From: Chloroflexi bacterium OHK40
GTDB taxonomy: Bacteria; Chloroflexota; Chloroflexia; Chloroflexales; Chloroflexaceae
Assembly: GCA_004367505.1 (NCBI GenBank)
Contig: SFCB01000116.1
Location: 1-64,000 of the forward strand
Direction of reading: 5' to 3'
Length of the DNA stretch: 64,000 nt
Both the position numbers and the translations under genes were made by a program. The notes beneath the pieces are model-generated. The model worked only from the letters and a program-made list of their open reading frames with translations. It was not told the origin of the DNA and ran no database searches. Each line of letters opens with the position of its first letter. The stretch's first letter is position 1. Shown one piece after another: positions 25,001-34,400 of this stretch.

Positions 25001-25553
25001 TCGCGCCGGGCTCAACCGCGCCGTAGACGAGCAGATCGGCGCCCTGACTGGTCGCGAGCGCCAGCGCCGCCTGTGGGTCGAGCGGGGGCTCAGCCGCCAC
25101 GACCGCGCTGATCGCCCCCCGGGACTCCTCCCGCAGGAGGCGGGCCAGGCTCTCGGCCACATTGCGACCTGTCTGGCCATCGCCACCATCCTCGAAGGGG
25201 GCCACCAGCACCACGAAGCGGTCCGGCCCACGACCGAAGAGCGCCTCACCAGCAAGCAGCCCCAGCAGGCCAACCAGGCCGATCGCCATCACCAGCGCGG
25301 CGACCGCGTAGACGGGCTGCTCGCGGAGGCGCGCAACGGCCCCCCGGGCGGGCCGCGCCTCCAGCCCGGTAGTACCCGTCGCCGCATCCCGCGCGGGGAG
25401 GGCCGCAGTGGCGGCCGTCTCACCCGCCTGCCGGGCTTCGGCGGCGTTCTGCTGCTGCCTTTCCCGGGCTTCCTGGTGGCGGCGCAGCAGCACCAGCAGC
25501 CCCCCCACGCAGGCCAGAAGCACAACCACCACGATCAGGAGCAGGGTGTTCAT
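22056..25553 (-). CDS. Giant membrane-anchored TPR protein
   Basis: A protein of 1165 residues. ATG 25553 follows AAGGAGCCTCG. The first membrane helix is at 4-24 (LLIVVVVLLACVGGLLVLL). A second hydrophobic segment lies at about 82-105 (AVAALVMAIGLVGLLGLLAG). A globular region follows (FVVLVAPFEDGGDGQTGRNVAESLARLL, about 115-300). The remaining 850 residues are tetratricopeptide repeats with the usual A-x-x-x-Y-x-x-A-L pattern (AIGAYENALRLDPDS, AMAAYRQALEAG, AIAAYDRALQLQSN). It is probably a scaffold for protein complexes at the membrane. It leads a four-gene overlapping operon with an FFLEELY-like, an FGE-like and a Nudix protein. Confidence 0.85.
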   Translation of the reverse strand: MNTLLLIVVVVLLACVGGLLVLLRRHQEARERQQQNAAEARQAGETAATAALPARDAATGTTGLEARPARGAVARLREQPVYAVAALVMAIGLVGLLGLLAGEALFGRGPDRFVVLVAPFEDGGDGQTGRNVAESLARLLREESRGAISAVVAAEPPLDPQAALALATSQGADLLVYGAVEPGAMLDSPSLSPRLIYTPNGAYGPNAWDGYSGRFAMPRSFTVASEPVNGQAVLAPLIYALYDYGRGAPDVAYERIGVLLANYPGLRAPLPRALRGNVLWARGSYAEAAEEYRLALAEPSDDQAYLANNLGAILLDAGDPGALAAFQEAVRLLQGRDLGELRMNLATLALREQRPADAVVELEQARNLLRPSTSLLLALAAAYRDTGRLDEAARAIDAARSLQQAERAAVPEIYRAMLSRRIEAARVEQEALLSLARALDAQGQLGWELAVADPLPVNLLNDVRRQLDSAADTTDQEVVQWRQRATADSASLPSGGLLAIGQAERAEANADRQRYHQALVEIELARLQRGHTASNIGALFGVGQNRVQPLVLLEQLRTRYPDNAQIPNAIGRAQRYAGELDAAESSFDQTISLAPQAPDGYFGKGTVAADRGDRGRATELFTLALERNATFFPAHIELARGAEAAGDWATAVAQRRVLYLQRPGPRSAIALAAALRRSGPAGFVEAEQLLLPLSAENGQAAIELARLYNDAGRPDAAIGAYENALRLDPDSSAAHFELGETLAALGRHEEAARALNQAVRADPANVAAQLALADLYQGPLEQPERAMAAYRQALEAGVNDPARLVAIGDAAMASRSYAQAVAAYGDAVALDPGNPTYQHRLGQAYFAAGRLADADAAENTVLSLTAGLGDPEALRLRAAALTTIGDVRRLSGDLPGATSAYTEAAQLDPTLIAAQLGQGLVAVGQGNWGVATGYFQTAAGMPGGFDDPLAQFWLGEALLRQGSLSSAIAAYDRALQLQSNFPDALLGRAQARYAQGDVAGALDEVGEALQQKADYAEALLFQGKLLQEQGRTVEALNAYNASIRANGNIAESHYRRAILQLQEGQYDAAVRDLRRVLQLQPNFPEAAYWLGRAYYAQGRLERALQSFQQAVALNGNYLDAIFYMGLVSEDLGRTAEAIGAYQTVIAIDPTSELAGRARTQIARLT

Positions 25554-25861
25554 CGAGGCTCCTTCGGGTTCCGATCGCGTCTTGTGCTATTGTAAGCGTT
25601 TTGTGCCGGAGATCAAGCAGGAGTCGCCACCAGCACCGCGATCTCATCGGTGCAGTGGACGAAAGCGCTTACACCTTCGCGGGAGACACGCAGCATCGTG
25701 GATTTCAGACAGGCAGCAGCAGGGTTGCGGAATGAGCATCCAGAACACAGCCGAGCGCGCCCGCACGCGCTCCAGCGAGCCGTACCATCGATCGGCCACT
25801 TGCGCGGGGAGGCAGCGCGCGGCATCGACGAGCTACCGCAAGGGCGGCGTCGCCCCATCAT
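25554..25861. other. Intergenic region upstream of the TPR operon
   Basis: About 310 bases between the end of the GH140-like gene and the TPR start, both on the minus strand. The TPR promoter lies at 25589-25616. The remainder shows no convincing gene and no terminator with a T tract. Confidence 0.5.
25589..25616 (-). promoter_or_regulatory. Promoter of the TPR operon
   Basis: Read on the minus strand, TTGATC (25616-25611) and TACAAT (25594-25589) are 16 bases apart and lie 36 bases before the TPR start codon. Confidence 0.6.
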
Positions 25862-27151
25862 TTAGCGCGGATCAGTGGCGACGTCGAGGGTCAGCACCCA
25901 GTCAGGGCCGCCCGGGGGTGGCGTAAAACGCTGGAGCCCCCCCCGCTCCACCGTCCCGCTGATGCGCTGCGTCGTACCGGTGCGCGGGTCGTACCAGCCC
26001 GCGACGAGAGGCCCATCGGCCAGCCGGGAGGTATCGAGTTCGACTGGTTGCCCGTCGGGGATGTAGACGAGGGCGTAGCTGCCGTCGGCGTCCTGCGTGG
26101 CTTGCACGTGATGTGTGCCAGCGTGTGGCGCGCTCACGAGCAGCGACTGGCCGGGGATGCGCGAGAGGAAGGGCCGCGACAGGATCAGGTCGCGCAGGTG
26201 CCGCATCTGGCTCGCCCCGGGGAGGTCGAGAGCCTCATACCATGGGCGGCGCACGAAGCTCAGCGGTGGGCGGCCGGGCTGCCAGAACTGCCAGATCGGG
26301 TGGCAGCCGTAGGTGTGGCCGTGTGCGCCGGCAAAGACGGCCCAGTAGGCCGCCTTGCGCACATCGTAATCGTCCAGGTAGCCTTGCTCAAGCACAAAGC
26401 CCGCCGGGTGATCCTCGTACCCCGGCTCGCCGTCCATACACGGCTTCGTGGGGCTGCGCGCATAGTCGGCGGCGATCCCGGCGTGGTTGGGGCTGTTGCG
26501 GGCGTGGCCCGACTGCCACATGTTAAAGTCGAGCCAGGGGGCGGCATGGAAGGGCTCGGCGGAACTGGCTCCCCCGCAGGGGTGGAAGCTGATCAGGTGC
26601 CGGCCCTCGTCGCCTGCGCGCAGCCCCGCCGCCATGGCCTCAATCACAGCCCGGTGAAGCGGCGTCTCCACCGGCCGGTCGCCGCCGAGGATCCAGATCA
26701 GCGGGGCGGCGCGGTAGCGCGCGCCGAGGAAGCGCCCGTAGCTGTGGGCGTTCTCCGGCGTGAAGAGCTCTGGCCCGGCTCCCCGTTTGCGGTTCCACTT
26801 GTCGCCCCAGGTCGGCAGGAGCCCGACGTAGAGCCCCAGCGCTGCTGCGGCCGCCAGCACGGCGTCGACGTGGGCGAAGTAGGCCTCGTTGGGCCGGGTC
26901 GGGTCGCCCTCATGGAGCGGCACGTCGCCACAAGCGTTCGGCCCATGGATGCCGTCGCACTCCGCAAGCACCACGGTCTGGATCACCGTAAAGCCTTTGG
27001 CGGCCCGGTCGCGCAGGTAGCGCTCGGCCTCGGCCAGGCTACAGCGGTGCAGGAGCTCCCAGGCCGTATCGCCCAGGTAGAAGAACGGCCTGCCGTCGGT
27101 GTACGTGAGAAAGCGCCGGTTCGGGCTCACCTGGAGCATCTGGTTGCTCAA
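25862..27151 (-). CDS. Apiosidase-like glycoside hydrolase (GH140/DUF4038 type)
   Basis: A protein of 429 residues without signal peptide, so probably cytoplasmic. The TIM-barrel domain (about 1-340) has the DUF4038 signatures: RFLTYTDGRPFFYLGDTAWELLH, YLRDRAAKGFTVIQTVVL, GLYVGLLPTWGDKW, APLIWILGGDRPVE, NMWQSGH, KPCMDGEPGYED. A C-terminal beta-sandwich follows (about 345-425). Characterised GH140 enzymes release the apiose-linked side chains of rhamnogalacturonan II. Other DUF4038 members act on different substrates, so the exact activity is unproven. Its place at the end of a sugar-utilisation gene run supports a side-chain cleaving role. Confidence 0.8.
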   Translation of the reverse strand: MSNQMLQVSPNRRFLTYTDGRPFFYLGDTAWELLHRCSLAEAERYLRDRAAKGFTVIQTVVLAECDGIHGPNACGDVPLHEGDPTRPNEAYFAHVDAVLAAAAALGLYVGLLPTWGDKWNRKRGAGPELFTPENAHSYGRFLGARYRAAPLIWILGGDRPVETPLHRAVIEAMAAGLRAGDEGRHLISFHPCGGASSAEPFHAAPWLDFNMWQSGHARNSPNHAGIAADYARSPTKPCMDGEPGYEDHPAGFVLEQGYLDDYDVRKAAYWAVFAGAHGHTYGCHPIWQFWQPGRPPLSFVRRPWYEALDLPGASQMRHLRDLILSRPFLSRIPGQSLLVSAPHAGTHHVQATQDADGSYALVYIPDGQPVELDTSRLADGPLVAGWYDPRTGTTQRISGTVERGGLQRFTPPPGGPDWVLTLDVATDPR

Positions 27152-27172
27152 TCGAACCTCCTCACATGGCGC

Positions 27173-27807
27173 TCAGGCTGCCGGCGTCGGCGCCGCCGGA
27201 TCGAGCCTCCCCGCCGCGCGCAGCGCCTCCCACAACGCTGGCGGGAGAGGCTCGTCCACCGCGCACAGGGTGCTCGCGACCTCGTCCCTGCCAACGGCGC
27301 CGAGCACCAGGCTGGCGACGGCGGGATGCGCCAGCGGGAACTGGATCGTCGCTGTGGGGAGCGCCACATCAAAACGCCGGCAGATCGCCTCGATCCGCGC
27401 CACCCGGCCGGCAATAGTGGGCGGGGCAGGCGCATCATTATAGCGTGCCCCCGGGCGAGCGCCGGTCGCCAGAATGCCGCTATGGAAGACGCCGCCCAGG
27501 AGCACCCCGATGCCCCGCTCCTGGCAGCGCGTCAGGAGCGGGAGCGCGCCCTGCTCCAGCAGCGTGTAGCGGCCCGCGAGCAAGACGCAGTCGATGTCGG
27601 CATGGAGCGCAAAATCGCGCAGCACCTGCCACTGCTTCATCCCGACGCCAACCGCGCCGATGGGCCCCTGGTCGCGCAGCTCGATGAGCGCGGGGAGTGC
27701 CACGGCCTGCTCCCCGGCACCTCGCCGTAGAGGTTGGCGAGCGGTGCCGTACCGAGGCCCATCGGCGAGACGCGCGGTCCACAGTTTCCTAAGCGTCGCG
27801 CTTCCAC
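27173..27807 (-). pseudogene. Aldo/keto reductase with internal deletion
   Basis: The minus strand from GTG 27807 encodes a typical aldo/keto reductase N-terminus (RRLGNCGPRVSPMGLGTAPLANLYG), which stops resembling the family near 27727. From about 27715 a different frame gives the C-terminal half (ALPALIELRDQGPIGAVGVGMKQW, DCVLLAGRYTLLEQ, LLGGVFHSGILATG). Roughly 115 residues that normally lie between, including the catalytic Tyr and Lys, are missing, and the frame is shifted. Intact relatives oxidise L-fucose, D-arabinose or D-galactose. The ORF of 176 residues at 27173-27703 could be expressed as a fragment but cannot be an active enzyme. Confidence 0.75.
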
Positions 27808-27820
27808 GCCTGAACCCATC

Positions 27821-29836
27821 CTACGCCGCAGGTTGATGATCGAGCGGCAGGTAGCGCAGGATCGCCACTCCTCGTGGGGCCAGGCGAACGCTACGGCGGG
27901 GCACGCGATCGCCGAGCAGATCGGGCGCGGGGCTGTCGAGGGGCACCTCCACCGCGCCAGTTGTGTGGTTGAGCAGGAAGAGATAGCTAGCGCCAGGACC
28001 GTGGCGCCAGCAGGCCTCAACGCCGTTCGGCGCCGTGAGTGGCGGAGTGAGCCCGCTCTCGATCCTCACGGTCTCCAGCAGCCACTGCATCCCACCCGCA
28101 TCGAGCATGGTGCCAAGATAGTACGCGGCGCCGGCGCCGTAGGCATAACGGGTGGCGGCGGCCTGACCGGCGTAGTCACCCGCCGCATAGCTGGCGATAG
28201 CCGAAGCGCCCTCCAGCTCCAGCACCTCAGCCCAGACGGCGCAGGAAAAGGCGTGCCCATCCGCCGTGCGGATACTGCGCTGCTCGCCCAACGGGATCGG
28301 TGCGATCTCGGTGGCGCGCAGGCCCAGTAGCGCGCGGAGCGAGCCGAGCGAGCCGCCGGCCCACACCTGATTGTTCGCATCAACGATGCCGCTAAAGCAG
28401 GTGACAAGTAGCACCCCACCCGCCGCGACAAAGCGCGCAAGTTGCGGCCCGAGCTCCTCACGCATGAGAAACAGGGAGGGAAGGATCACAAGCCGGTAGC
28501 CGTCCAGCGCGGCACCGGGGCGGAGCAGATCGACCGCGATATTGCGCGCGTAGAGCGGGGTGTAGCAGGCCCGCAGCTGCTCCAGCGCTCGCAGGTGGCG
28601 GGAAGGCCGGCCCTCGAGCTCGAGCGCCCAGCGGCTCTCCCAGTCGTAGAGCATGGCGACCTCGCCGCGCACTCGCGTGCCCGCGAGCTCGGCGAGGTTG
28701 GCGAGCTCGCGCCCGAGCGCCCGTACCTCGCGCCAGGTTCGCGTCTCGGTGCCGCCGTGGGGCAGCATCGCGCTATGGAACTGTTCGGCGCCGGCCCGCG
28801 AGGCCCGCCACTGGAAGAACATCAGCCCATCCGCGCCCCGGGCGAGCGCCTGGTAGCTCCAGAGCCGCATCAGCCCCGGCGGCTTAGCCAGGTTGTGCTC
28901 GCGCCACTGCACGTAATCCGGCGCCTGCTCCATCAGCAGCCAGGGCTGGCCGGCCCGCAGCGAACGCATGAGATCGTGGGTCAGGGCCGCCCCGACGTGT
29001 GCCTCGGGGTCGGCGGGGTCGGGGTAGGAGTCGTTGGCGACGACATCCACGGTCTCAGCCCAGGCCCAGTAGTCGAGGGGCCTGTGGAAGCCGATGAAGT
29101 TGGTGGTGGCCGGCACCCCGGGGGTGAGCTCGCGCAGGATGGCCCGCTCAAGGGCGAAGCACTCCTGCAGTGAGGCCGAGCAGAAGCGTCGCCAGTCGAG
29201 CAACTGGGAGGGATTACCGGCTGTGGGCGCGCGGCACGGCGGCAGGATCTCGGCCCAATCGCCGTAGCGCTGGCTCCAGAACGCCGTGCCCCAGGCGCTG
29301 TTCAGCGCGTCCAGGCTTCCGTAGCGCGCCTGGAGCCAGCGGCGGAAGGCGGCCGCGCACTGCTCGCAGAAGCACTCGCGCACGTGGCAGCCGTACTCGT
29401 TGTTGATATGCCAGAGGGCCAGGGCAGGGTGACGACCGTAGCGCTCCGCGAGCCGCCGTACCAGAGCCGCCGCCGCGTTGCGGTAGGCCGTGCTCTGCGG
29501 GCAGTAGTGCTGGCGTGAGCCCGGCGCCAGCCTGATGCCTTCGGCGGTCACGGGCAGGCTTTCGGGGTAAAGGTGGCTGAGCCAGGGCGGTGGCGAGGCG
29601 GTGGCCGTCGCGAGTGCAACCTGCACCCCGTGGGCGTGTAGCAGGTCGAGCACCTGATCGAGCCAGGCGAAGTCGTAGCGCCCGGGTTGTGGCTCAAGCC
29701 AGGACCATGCGAAGACGCCGAGCGAGACGAGATTCACCCCGGCCTCCTGCATGAGGTGGGCATCCTCGGCCCAGACCGACGGCGGCCACTGCTCGGGGTT
29801 ATAGTCGCCGCCGTAGCGGATGCGCGGCTCGGCCAT
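27821..29836 (-). CDS. Beta-galactosidase, GH42
   Basis: A protein of 671 residues, normal for the family, starting IRYGGDYNPEQWP. The acid/base Glu147 is in HINNEYG and the nucleophile Glu303 is in LLMEQAPDYVQWR. Cysteines around CFCEQC fit the metal site of many GH42 enzymes. After the barrel come the trimerisation domain (about 400-610, VAMLYDWES..LVILPSLFLM) and a small beta domain. No signal peptide, so it acts on imported galactosides. It starts 3 bases after the GH43 stop codon, so the two are co-transcribed. Some GH42 enzymes prefer alpha-L-arabinopyranosides, which cannot be excluded. Confidence 0.92.
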   Translation of the reverse strand: MAEPRIRYGGDYNPEQWPPSVWAEDAHLMQEAGVNLVSLGVFAWSWLEPQPGRYDFAWLDQVLDLLHAHGVQVALATATASPPPWLSHLYPESLPVTAEGIRLAPGSRQHYCPQSTAYRNAAAALVRRLAERYGRHPALALWHINNEYGCHVRECFCEQCAAAFRRWLQARYGSLDALNSAWGTAFWSQRYGDWAEILPPCRAPTAGNPSQLLDWRRFCSASLQECFALERAILRELTPGVPATTNFIGFHRPLDYWAWAETVDVVANDSYPDPADPEAHVGAALTHDLMRSLRAGQPWLLMEQAPDYVQWREHNLAKPPGLMRLWSYQALARGADGLMFFQWRASRAGAEQFHSAMLPHGGTETRTWREVRALGRELANLAELAGTRVRGEVAMLYDWESRWALELEGRPSRHLRALEQLRACYTPLYARNIAVDLLRPGAALDGYRLVILPSLFLMREELGPQLARFVAAGGVLLVTCFSGIVDANNQVWAGGSLGSLRALLGLRATEIAPIPLGEQRSIRTADGHAFSCAVWAEVLELEGASAIASYAAGDYAGQAAATRYAYGAGAAYYLGTMLDAGGMQWLLETVRIESGLTPPLTAPNGVEACWRHGPGASYLFLLNHTTGAVEVPLDSPAPDLLGDRVPRRSVRLAPRGVAILRYLPLDHQPAA

Positions 29837-29839
29837 GCG

Positions 29840-31438
29840 CTACCACCCCTGGTATTCGAAGTAGTCGAAGTCGGCGACCGCCTCGCTCGGCCCGCCATCG
29901 CCGCTGGCGTACAGGCCGATCATCGCGCCAATGAAGCCCCCGGCCCGGTCGGTGCTGAGCACCCGGCCATCGAGTGGCGCGCCGATCGGCTCCCAGCGCC
30001 CTGGTCGCTCCGCGACGAAGAACTGATACTCCTGCCCGTGCGCCTCGACCTTCAGCCCCAGGCGCGCACCGCCCACTTGCCGCTCGGCCAGCAAGGTCGC
30101 CGGCCCACCCTGCGCCTGAAACACACGTAACGCCGGACCGGTCTCGTACCATCCTACCTCCAGGCGAAGATGGTAGCCCGCGTTCTGGAACAGCACCATG
30201 CCGGCCGTCTCGCCCGGCCGGCGCGGCGCAAACTCCAGGTCCGTCCGCGCCGCGAACCGGATGTGCTGCTGGCGGCGGCAGAGCATGCTCGGGCAATTGT
30301 TGGCAGCAAAGAGGGGCGGACCCGGCCGCAGCCGCAGGAAACCCGGCCGCTCGCCCAGGCTCCAGAACGACGCGCGGGGCGTACGCAGGAACACCCAGCG
30401 CGGATCGAGCGCCTCATCGTCGAACTGGTCGCAGGCGGCTGGCATTGGCCAGCGCTGGGCAGGCAGGTTGGGCGCCGGGGAGGACTGTTCGACCCGCCCG
30501 GTGCCCGGGCTCACAATTGGCCAGCCCTCCTCCCAGCGCACCGGGGCGAGGATCACCTCGCGCCCGAGGTTGCGGCAGAGCGGCGGCGTTCGGGCATCCG
30601 GGCCCGAACCATAGGGCCGCGACGCGAGGGCCACCAGCCACCACTCGCCTTGTTGCGTCTCCACCAGGTCGCCGTGGCCAACATTGCTGATCGGATAATC
30701 CCGCCCCAGGTGGCGGTGGGTCAGGATGGGGTTCGCCTCGTTACCCTCGTACGGCCCGCTCACGTGGTCGGCGCGGGCGATCGTCAGACAGTGGTGGTAG
30801 TGGGTGCCGCCCTCCGAGATCAGCAAGTAGTAGCGCCCGTCTCGCTTGTAGATGTGTGGGCCCTCGGCATGGGCGCCGCCGGTCCCGTCCCAGAGGTGGT
30901 AGCGCTCGCCGATCAGCCGCAGGCTGGCGAGGTCGAGCTCTTGCAGCCAGATCTCGCGCTGAGCGGCGCCCAATCCAGGCCGGGTGGCGCGCCGGTTGCC
31001 GATGTAGTAGGCCCGCCCGTCATCGTCGAAGAAGAGCGACGGGTCGATGCCCGGCGCATCGGGAAGCCAGACCGGGTCGGACCAGGGGCCGGCCGGGTTG
31101 TCGCTGGTGACGACGAAGTTATGCAGGCCCTCGCCACCCCGCCGGTTGACCAGCGTGGTGATCAGGTAGAAGCGGCCCTGGTGGTGACGGATCGTCGGCG
31201 CCCAGATCCCGTCCGAGGCGTTGATGCCGTCGAGGTCAAGCTGCTCGGGCCGGTCGAGCACGTGGCCGAGCTGACGCCAGTGCACCAGGTCGCGGCTGTG
31301 AAAGATCGGCACGCCAGGAAAGAACTCAAACGAGGAGGTGACCAGGTAGTAGTCATCGCCCACCCGGCAGATCGAGGGGTCGGGGTAGAAGCCGGGGATG
31401 ATCGGGTTGATGAAGTTGCTGGAGGGAACGGTGCTCAT
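29840..31438 (-). CDS. GH43 beta-xylosidase / alpha-L-arabinofuranosidase
   Basis: A protein of 532 residues. A five-bladed propeller (1-320) carries the three expected acidic residues: Asp20 in GFYPDPSICRV, Asp132 in GIDPSLFF and Glu192 in HAEGPHIYK. SSFEFFPGVPIFHSRDLVHW is typical of the xylosidase branch. The C-terminal 200 residues form a beta-sandwich (FDFFEY-like end) as in GH43 subfamilies 11/12. No signal peptide. Substrate is most likely xylo- or arabino-oligosaccharide taken up by the neighbouring ABC transporter. Gene order beta-helix, GH43, GH42 with short gaps indicates one operon. Confidence 0.9.
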   Translation of the reverse strand: MSTVPSSNFINPIIPGFYPDPSICRVGDDYYLVTSSFEFFPGVPIFHSRDLVHWRQLGHVLDRPEQLDLDGINASDGIWAPTIRHHQGRFYLITTLVNRRGGEGLHNFVVTSDNPAGPWSDPVWLPDAPGIDPSLFFDDDGRAYYIGNRRATRPGLGAAQREIWLQELDLASLRLIGERYHLWDGTGGAHAEGPHIYKRDGRYYLLISEGGTHYHHCLTIARADHVSGPYEGNEANPILTHRHLGRDYPISNVGHGDLVETQQGEWWLVALASRPYGSGPDARTPPLCRNLGREVILAPVRWEEGWPIVSPGTGRVEQSSPAPNLPAQRWPMPAACDQFDDEALDPRWVFLRTPRASFWSLGERPGFLRLRPGPPLFAANNCPSMLCRRQQHIRFAARTDLEFAPRRPGETAGMVLFQNAGYHLRLEVGWYETGPALRVFQAQGGPATLLAERQVGGARLGLKVEAHGQEYQFFVAERPGRWEPIGAPLDGRVLSTDRAGGFIGAMIGLYASGDGGPSEAVADFDYFEYQGW

Positions 31439-31492
31439 AGTGGTGCAGGCCGTGACGGGTGCTTGACACCCGCCACGGCGTCCTTGCCCTGT

Positions 31493-34400
31493 CTAGTTGA
31501 AGGCGATCCAGTCGAGGTTGCCAACCCCGTTGCCGCCCGTGAAGACGAGCACCACGTCGTGGATGCCAGTTACGTTGGCGCCGTTCAGGGCGACGGCGGT
31601 GCTCTGGGCGACGTAGTTGCTGAACCCGCCGGTACCCTGGACGGTGAGCGTGCCCACGAGCGGACCGTCGGGCGCATCGAGGCGGATCTCGATCTGCTTG
31701 CCGGCGAACTCGTTGCCCACGGCGATGCTCGCCGTGAAGTTGCTCACCCCGGCGCCGAAATCGACGCTCTGGTAGCGCAAGCTGTCGCCCTGGTCCAGCC
31801 CGCCCAGGCCGCTGCCGAAGTTGTTGATGCTGCCTGTGCTGACATCGACGCTCTCAGCCTCGATCCGGGCAAGACCGTCGCGCACCGGCTTTGCGCTGAA
31901 GCGGAACCAGTCGAGGTTGCCCGCCCCGTTGCCGCCCGCCACCTTCAGCACCACGTTGTGGACGCCGGTCACGTTCTCGACGCTGGTGCGCTGGATTACG
32001 TAGCGGCTGAAGTCGAACTCGGTGGTGCTCGTAGCAGCAGGAACAAGCGTGCCGATCAGCCGGCCGCTGGGGTCGTCGAGGCGGATCTCGATCTGGCGGC
32101 CGCCGCAGCAAGCGCCCACCGCGATCAGCGCCTCGAAGCTCGTCGCGCCCCCGGTGCCGAAGTCCACCCCATTGAACTGCACATAGTCGCCGTTGTCGAG
32201 GCTCCCGATCACCGGCCCGAAGTCGCTCACGCCCGCTGCGGCGTCGTAGCTCTCGGCCTGAAAGATCTCGGTCGCCAGGCCCCGCACCGGCGGCGGTGTG
32301 TCGTCGGCGAAGCGCACCCAGTTCAGGGCGGCGATGTCGGCGCCCCCACGGAATACGAGCACCAGGTCATGCACGCCGCTCGCCGTGCCGCTCAGGGCCA
32401 CGCTTTGCAGCACGGAGCTACCGCCCGTCGGCTGGAGCGAGAGGCTGGCCAGTAGCGGCCCATCGGGGCTGTCGAGCCGGGCCTCGATGCTGCCGCCGCT
32501 CGCCACTGCGGCGAAGGCCTGGAAGCTGCTGGCGGGATTGGCGAAGTCGACATCGGCGAAGCGCAGCCATTCGCCATCGTCGAGACCGCTCACGCCCAGG
32601 CCGGTGCCCTCGACTGCCCCGCCCACCTCGTCGTAGGTCTCGGCCTCGATCCGGGCTGTTGCCGGGCGGGTGAGCGGCGGCGGCGGTGGGTCGTCGCTGA
32701 AGGTGAACGAGGCCAGGTTGCCGGCGCCGTCGCCGCCACTGAAGACCAGGTAGAGGTCTTGCTTGCCGCTCACTCCGCCATCGACTGCCGTACGCTGATC
32801 GACGTAGGTGCCGAAGTCGAACTCGCCCGCGCCGGTGGGCCGGGTGACGAGCGTGCCAATCAACTGGCCGTCGGGGCTGCCCAGGCGCAACTCGATCCTG
32901 CGGTCGGCGCAGCAGGCGCCCACGGCGAGCGAGGCGCTGAAGGTGGTGTAGCCGCCCATGCCGAAGTCCAGGCCGGCGTAGCCCAGCCAGTCGCCCTCGT
33001 CGAGCCCGCCGACAAAACTGCTCTGGGCATTCACCGTGCCGTTCACCTCGTCGAAGTCGCTGCTGAGGATCACGTCGCCCACCGAGCGCTCGCCCACGGG
33101 GGCCACCGGCGGGTAGTCGCCCTCGCAGCCGTTGAAGTCGCAGCCTACGGTAGCGAGGTAGCCCTCGGTCGCGCCCGGGGCGCGCCGAGTATTGTTCTCC
33201 TGCACCAGCCCCGTCGCCGCACCGCCGACGCTGACCGGCGCCAGGATCTGGTTGTCGGTGAGGACGGTGCCGCTGGCGTCGCTGGAGTTGGCGACGGCGA
33301 TGCTGATCTCCTGCCCGTCGAGGATGCTGTTGTTGCGGACGAGGTTGTTCCGCGTGGTGTCACCCTGGCCGTTGATGCGCACGCCCTGGTTGCGGTTGTT
33401 CCAGAGTACGTTCTGGTACAGGTCGAAGCCCGCCGAGGCGTTGTCGATGTAGATGCCGACGGCGAGACCCTCGATCAGCGTCGAGCCGGTGTCGTGGACC
33501 CAGTTGTGGTGGATGCTGCTGGTCTGCCCGTTGGCGCCGCCGTTCAACTCGCAGCAGGCGTAGATCCCACCAACGTCGGTGGTGAGCCGCCCGTAGCCGG
33601 TGACGCGATTAAAGGCGATCTCGCTGTCGGCGAAGGTTTTGCGCGCGTCGTCCCAATCGATCGAGATGCCGTCACGGCCAGTGCTGATGATCGTGTTGTT
33701 GGTGATCGTCACACTGCCTGCGCCCGGCGCGGTGTAGATGGCGGTGCCGTAGGCGCCCGCGTAGCCGGTGTCGCGGATCAAGTTGTTGACGATCGTGTGC
33801 CCGCTATCGCTGAGCGCCACGCCGCTGCCGGCACTGTACTGGAGCGTGCTGTTACGAACGGTGTGGCCCGTGCCCTTGAGAACGATCCCGCTGTCGGCGG
33901 CGTTGGTCTTGAAGCTATCGCCGAGGATGGTAAAGTGCGAGAGGTACCTGGCGCTGATACTGTCGATCGTATGGTTGGCGCTCCCGGCATCGGTGACGAT
34001 CGTGCTGGCGAAGAGCCGGATACCGCGAATGGTCACGTCTGAGACGCCGCGCAGATCGAAGGCGTAGTCGCGCTGCTTGGCGCTCACCAGCAGCCGGCTG
34101 GGGTTCTCGCCGCCGGGCGCCCAGAGGTAGAGCGTGCTCGTCGCCGCATCGTAGAACCACTCGTTGGCCGTATCGAGGGCGGCGAGTTTGCCGAACAGGT
34201 AGTACTTGCCGCCGACACGTGAACAGATCGTGTCGCAGTAGGACGAGGCGGGGAAGGTGATCGTCCCCTCCGCCGAGCTCGTCACCTGGGCCGTCAGGTG
34301 GCCGAAGGGGTTCTCGCCACTCCACAGATGTACGGTCGCGCCGGTCCAGTCGATCGCGGGCAGCCGGGGGTCGCGAATGCTGCTGGCGGTCGAGCCGTTG

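Noticed and set aside
30170-32455. 761-codon plus-strand frame
   Set aside because: It spans the complements of GH43 and the beta-helix gene, both of which have recognisable proteins on the minus strand.
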